DNA of 64,000 bases from Devosia sp. Root635 (GTDB lineage Bacteria > Pseudomonadota > Alphaproteobacteria > Rhizobiales > Devosiaceae). The position numbers and the translations under genes were made by a program. Position 1 is the first letter of the stretch, and the number at the start of each line of letters is the position of its first letter. The stretch covers positions 44,090-108,089 of the forward strand of contig NZ_LMGZ01000006.1 in the NCBI RefSeq assembly GCF_001427605.1, in the 5' to 3' direction. Positions 62,443-64,000 of the stretch are shown in pieces. Under the pieces are notes generated by a model that was given only the letters and a program-made list of their open reading frames with translations, was not told the DNA's origin and did not search any database.

Positions 62443-62497
62443 GAATGATCACGTCCTGTTGATGTTTGTTTCCTTTCACGTTGGACAGGGCTTTCAT
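62393..62497 (-). CDS. possible 34-residue leader ORF overlapping the exporter start
   Basis: On the minus strand an ATG at 62497 is preceded at seven bases by AAGGAG, the best ribosome site in this interval. The frame (MKALSNVKGNKHQQDVIIHA and following) ends at 62393, 50 bases inside the exporter gene, in another frame. The exporter has only a weak site of its own. Translational coupling or regulation of the exporter by this leader is plausible; the peptide itself has no known relatives to my knowledge. Confidence 0.35.
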   Translation of the reverse strand: MKALSNVKGNKHQQDVIIHAVSTFVDGAAQRRRP

Positions 62498-62998
62498 TCT
62501 GCGCTCCTTGGATTCGCGATGGCGCCGAGTATGCCGATAGAGCGATCGGGAACAACCGCCCCGCAGGCAAACGGCGGCAATCCGTTGCTGTTGGGAAACA
62601 TTTTGGCGGCGACTCTGTGACGATTCCGCAACAGCGCGTGTGAATCGATTTCACCGCCGGCCATCGCAACGATTTGGCGATATTTGTCGCCACAATCTCA
62701 CCCTAAACGAGACGGCATAGGCATCTGGGGGCGGATGACCTGTAAGTGGTGGGCGTTGGCCTGCACGCTTGCGCGTTTTCTCCCTCTAAATGTCGAACCG
62801 ACGGCGAAGCTCTTGGCTTGGCTCTCTCGGGGTGAACGACGCCGTGCCCGCATCATACCTCTCGATCGCCACGCGGTCGGCCGAATGCGGTCACAAACGG
62901 GGTTTACCGAAATCTTAACGTCCGCCGTCCCGATCAGCCGATCCGGGAGAACCGGACGACACGGTTCGCCCGCCACCGCGCGGGCAAGAAGGAGCAAG
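62498..62998. other. 501-base intergenic region between exporter and exoR
   Basis: No gene is convincing on either strand. It must hold two divergent promoters. A dyad GATTTGGCGATATTTGTCGCC / ACAATC lies at about 62669-62696. From about 62740 to the exoR start the sequence is non-repetitive and may be a long 5' leader. Confidence 0.5.
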
Positions 62999-63808
62999 AT
63001 GCGGACCATTAGGGACCATTCCCTGATTTCCGTTACGACGGCAGCGATCTTCGCCCTCGCGGCGGCGGCGATGCCCGTACACGCCCAGACGGCAGCCGAT
63101 GCGGCGCTGAACATGGCCAATATGCTCGATGGGGCAGGTGGCGGTGTGTCCGGCGACGATCTGCTTCTGGCGCTTGAAGATGCCGCCAGCGCCGGCCAGC
63201 CCATGGCCATGTGGCAGCTCGGCACGATGTATGAGAATGGCGAAGGCGTCGACAAGGACCCGGTCAAGGCCTTCGGCTATTTCGCCCAGATTGCCAATCA
63301 ACATGCCGATGCCGCGCCGCGGGGCGTCGAGGCCGACATCGTGGCCCAGTCCTTCGTCAAGGTCGGCGATTACTACAAGGAAGGCCTGCCCGATGCCGGC
63401 ATTCCTGCTGATGCCGAGCGCTCGCACGCTTTGCTGCTGCATGCCGCCACCTATTTCGGCGATGCCGATGCGCAATATCGCGTCGGCCTGCTCTATACCC
63501 AGGAAAACGAAATGGGCGTGAACCCTCTGCAAAGCGCCCGCTGGTTCTCGCTGGCCGCCCGCAAGGGCCATTGCCCAGCCCAGGCCCATCTCGGCGATAT
63601 GGTGTTCAACGGCGTCGAAGGCATCGAAGCTCAGCCGGTCGAGGGCCTGATGTGGCTCGCCGTTGCCCATGAACGTTGCGCTGGCACCGCCGATGCCGCC
63701 TGGGTCGATGAACTGCTCAACCGCGCCGTTTCCATAGCCACGCCCGAACAGCGCACCGAAGCCTTCGCCCTGGCCGACAGCATCGCCCCGCAATTCGCTG
63801 GCTTCTGA
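62999..63808 (+). CDS. exoR: ExoR-like Sel1-repeat periplasmic regulator
   Basis: 269 residues, nearly the length of Sinorhizobium ExoR (268). AAGGAG four bases before the ATG fixes the start; the signal peptide is RTIRDHSLISVTTAAIFALAAAAMPVHAQ. Sel1-like repeats: MAMWQLGTMYENGEGVDKDP, ADAQYRVGLLYTQENEMGVN and AQAHLGDMVFNGVEGIEAQP. In rhizobia ExoR holds the sensor ExoS inactive and so lowers exopolysaccharide and raises motility genes through ChvI. ExoS and ChvI are outside this window. Confidence 0.85.
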   Translation: MRTIRDHSLISVTTAAIFALAAAAMPVHAQTAADAALNMANMLDGAGGGVSGDDLLLALEDAASAGQPMAMWQLGTMYENGEGVDKDPVKAFGYFAQIANQHADAAPRGVEADIVAQSFVKVGDYYKEGLPDAGIPADAERSHALLLHAATYFGDADAQYRVGLLYTQENEMGVNPLQSARWFSLAARKGHCPAQAHLGDMVFNGVEGIEAQPVEGLMWLAVAHERCAGTADAAWVDELLNRAVSIATPEQRTEAFALADSIAPQFAGF

Positions 63809-63822
63809 GCGGCCCGCAGGGA

Positions 63823-63847
63823 CAAATCGCTCCAGTGGAGCGATTTG
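63823..63847. repeat. 11-bp hairpin after exoR
   Basis: CAAATCGCTCC, loop AGT, exact complement, 15 bases after the stop. No T-run follows. It could be a terminator of the non-canonical kind or a repeat. Confidence 0.5.
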
Positions 63848-63909
63848 AGCGAAGAAGGCCACGAGACCTACGGTCGAGTGGCGGGCAGGAGAATTCCCCA
63901 CCCACCGGC

Positions 63910-63926
63910 CGTCACCCTCGGGCTTG
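63910..63926. repeat. family C half repeat
   Basis: CGTCACCCTCGGGCTTG matches the first 17 bases of the family C left arm and then diverges into unrelated AT-rich sequence, so it is a truncated copy or a junction. A CCCGGGAG/CTCCCGGG dyad (63952-63982) follows up to the window edge. Confidence 0.7.
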
Positions 63927-64000
63927 TATCGACGAAATCTGATTAAGATGTCCCGGGAGGCGGTCGCATCCGCGCTCCCGGGCAGACATCGACCGTCCTC

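Overview
The window looks like a chromosomal segment of a high-GC alphaproteobacterium of the order Hyphomicrobiales (rhizobial relatives; a Devosia-like genus is my best guess). Reasons: the run pcm - tolC - popZ - valS; an aminotransferase - hom - glpX - recJ cluster; an NDUFS4-type complex I accessory subunit; an AapJQMP amino-acid transporter; an ExoR homologue; and RirA-type iron boxes. No rRNA, phage, integrase, IS transposase or CRISPR array was seen.

Layout. 1-4.3 kb: partial SdpI-like protein, dicarboxylate/glutamate symporter, VOC protein, UGT-like glycosyltransferase. 4.4-13.9 kb: housekeeping cluster (AlaC-like aminotransferase, hom, glpX, recJ, cfa), interrupted by two tandem iron-type ABC binding proteins. 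14.2-18.2 kb: a complete FecBCDE-type iron/siderophore ABC operon. Both iron loci carry a TGA-N9-TCA box upstream. 18.3-21.3 kb: tartrate/malate dehydrogenase, a lone TctC binding protein and a divergent GntR regulator. 21.4-25.7 kb: two tRNA-Glu, an M15 lipoprotein, gloA, a double cold-shock protein, DUF192, hemolysin III, ArsR, PilZ, tRNA-Arg. 25.8-36 kb: a LacI-regulated sugar locus (CUT1 ABC transporter, two TIM-barrel isomerases, two Gfo/Idh/MocA dehydrogenases), probably importing a sugar and processing it by oxidation and isomerisation. 36-39.3 kb: TSUP permease, complex I subunit, tRNA-Pro, PAP2 phosphatase, metC. 39.5-45 kb: aapJQMP plus a second AapJ-like protein. 45-53 kb: AlaX-type editing protein, cardiolipin synthase, cysK, SRPBCC + Fsr-like MFS, tRNA-Asn, mobA + benE, tRNA-Cys. 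53-64 kb: SH3 protein, pcm, tolC, popZ, a small GIY-YIG nuclease inside palindromic repeats, valS, an MsbA-like exporter and exoR.

The intergenic DNA is rich in palindromic repeats of at least five families. The most striking is an element at 57.0-57.4 kb: a small GIY-YIG nuclease gene sits between inverted copies of a palindrome. The same palindrome pair, without the gene, recurs 3 kb downstream at 60.47-60.55 kb. This looks like an autonomous unit and its gene-less derivative, and it is my main candidate for an under-described system. Other points are an HTH-like N-terminal extension on homoserine dehydrogenase, a compositionally odd insertion in ValS, and a short reading frame with a strong ribosome site overlapping the start of the MsbA-like exporter.
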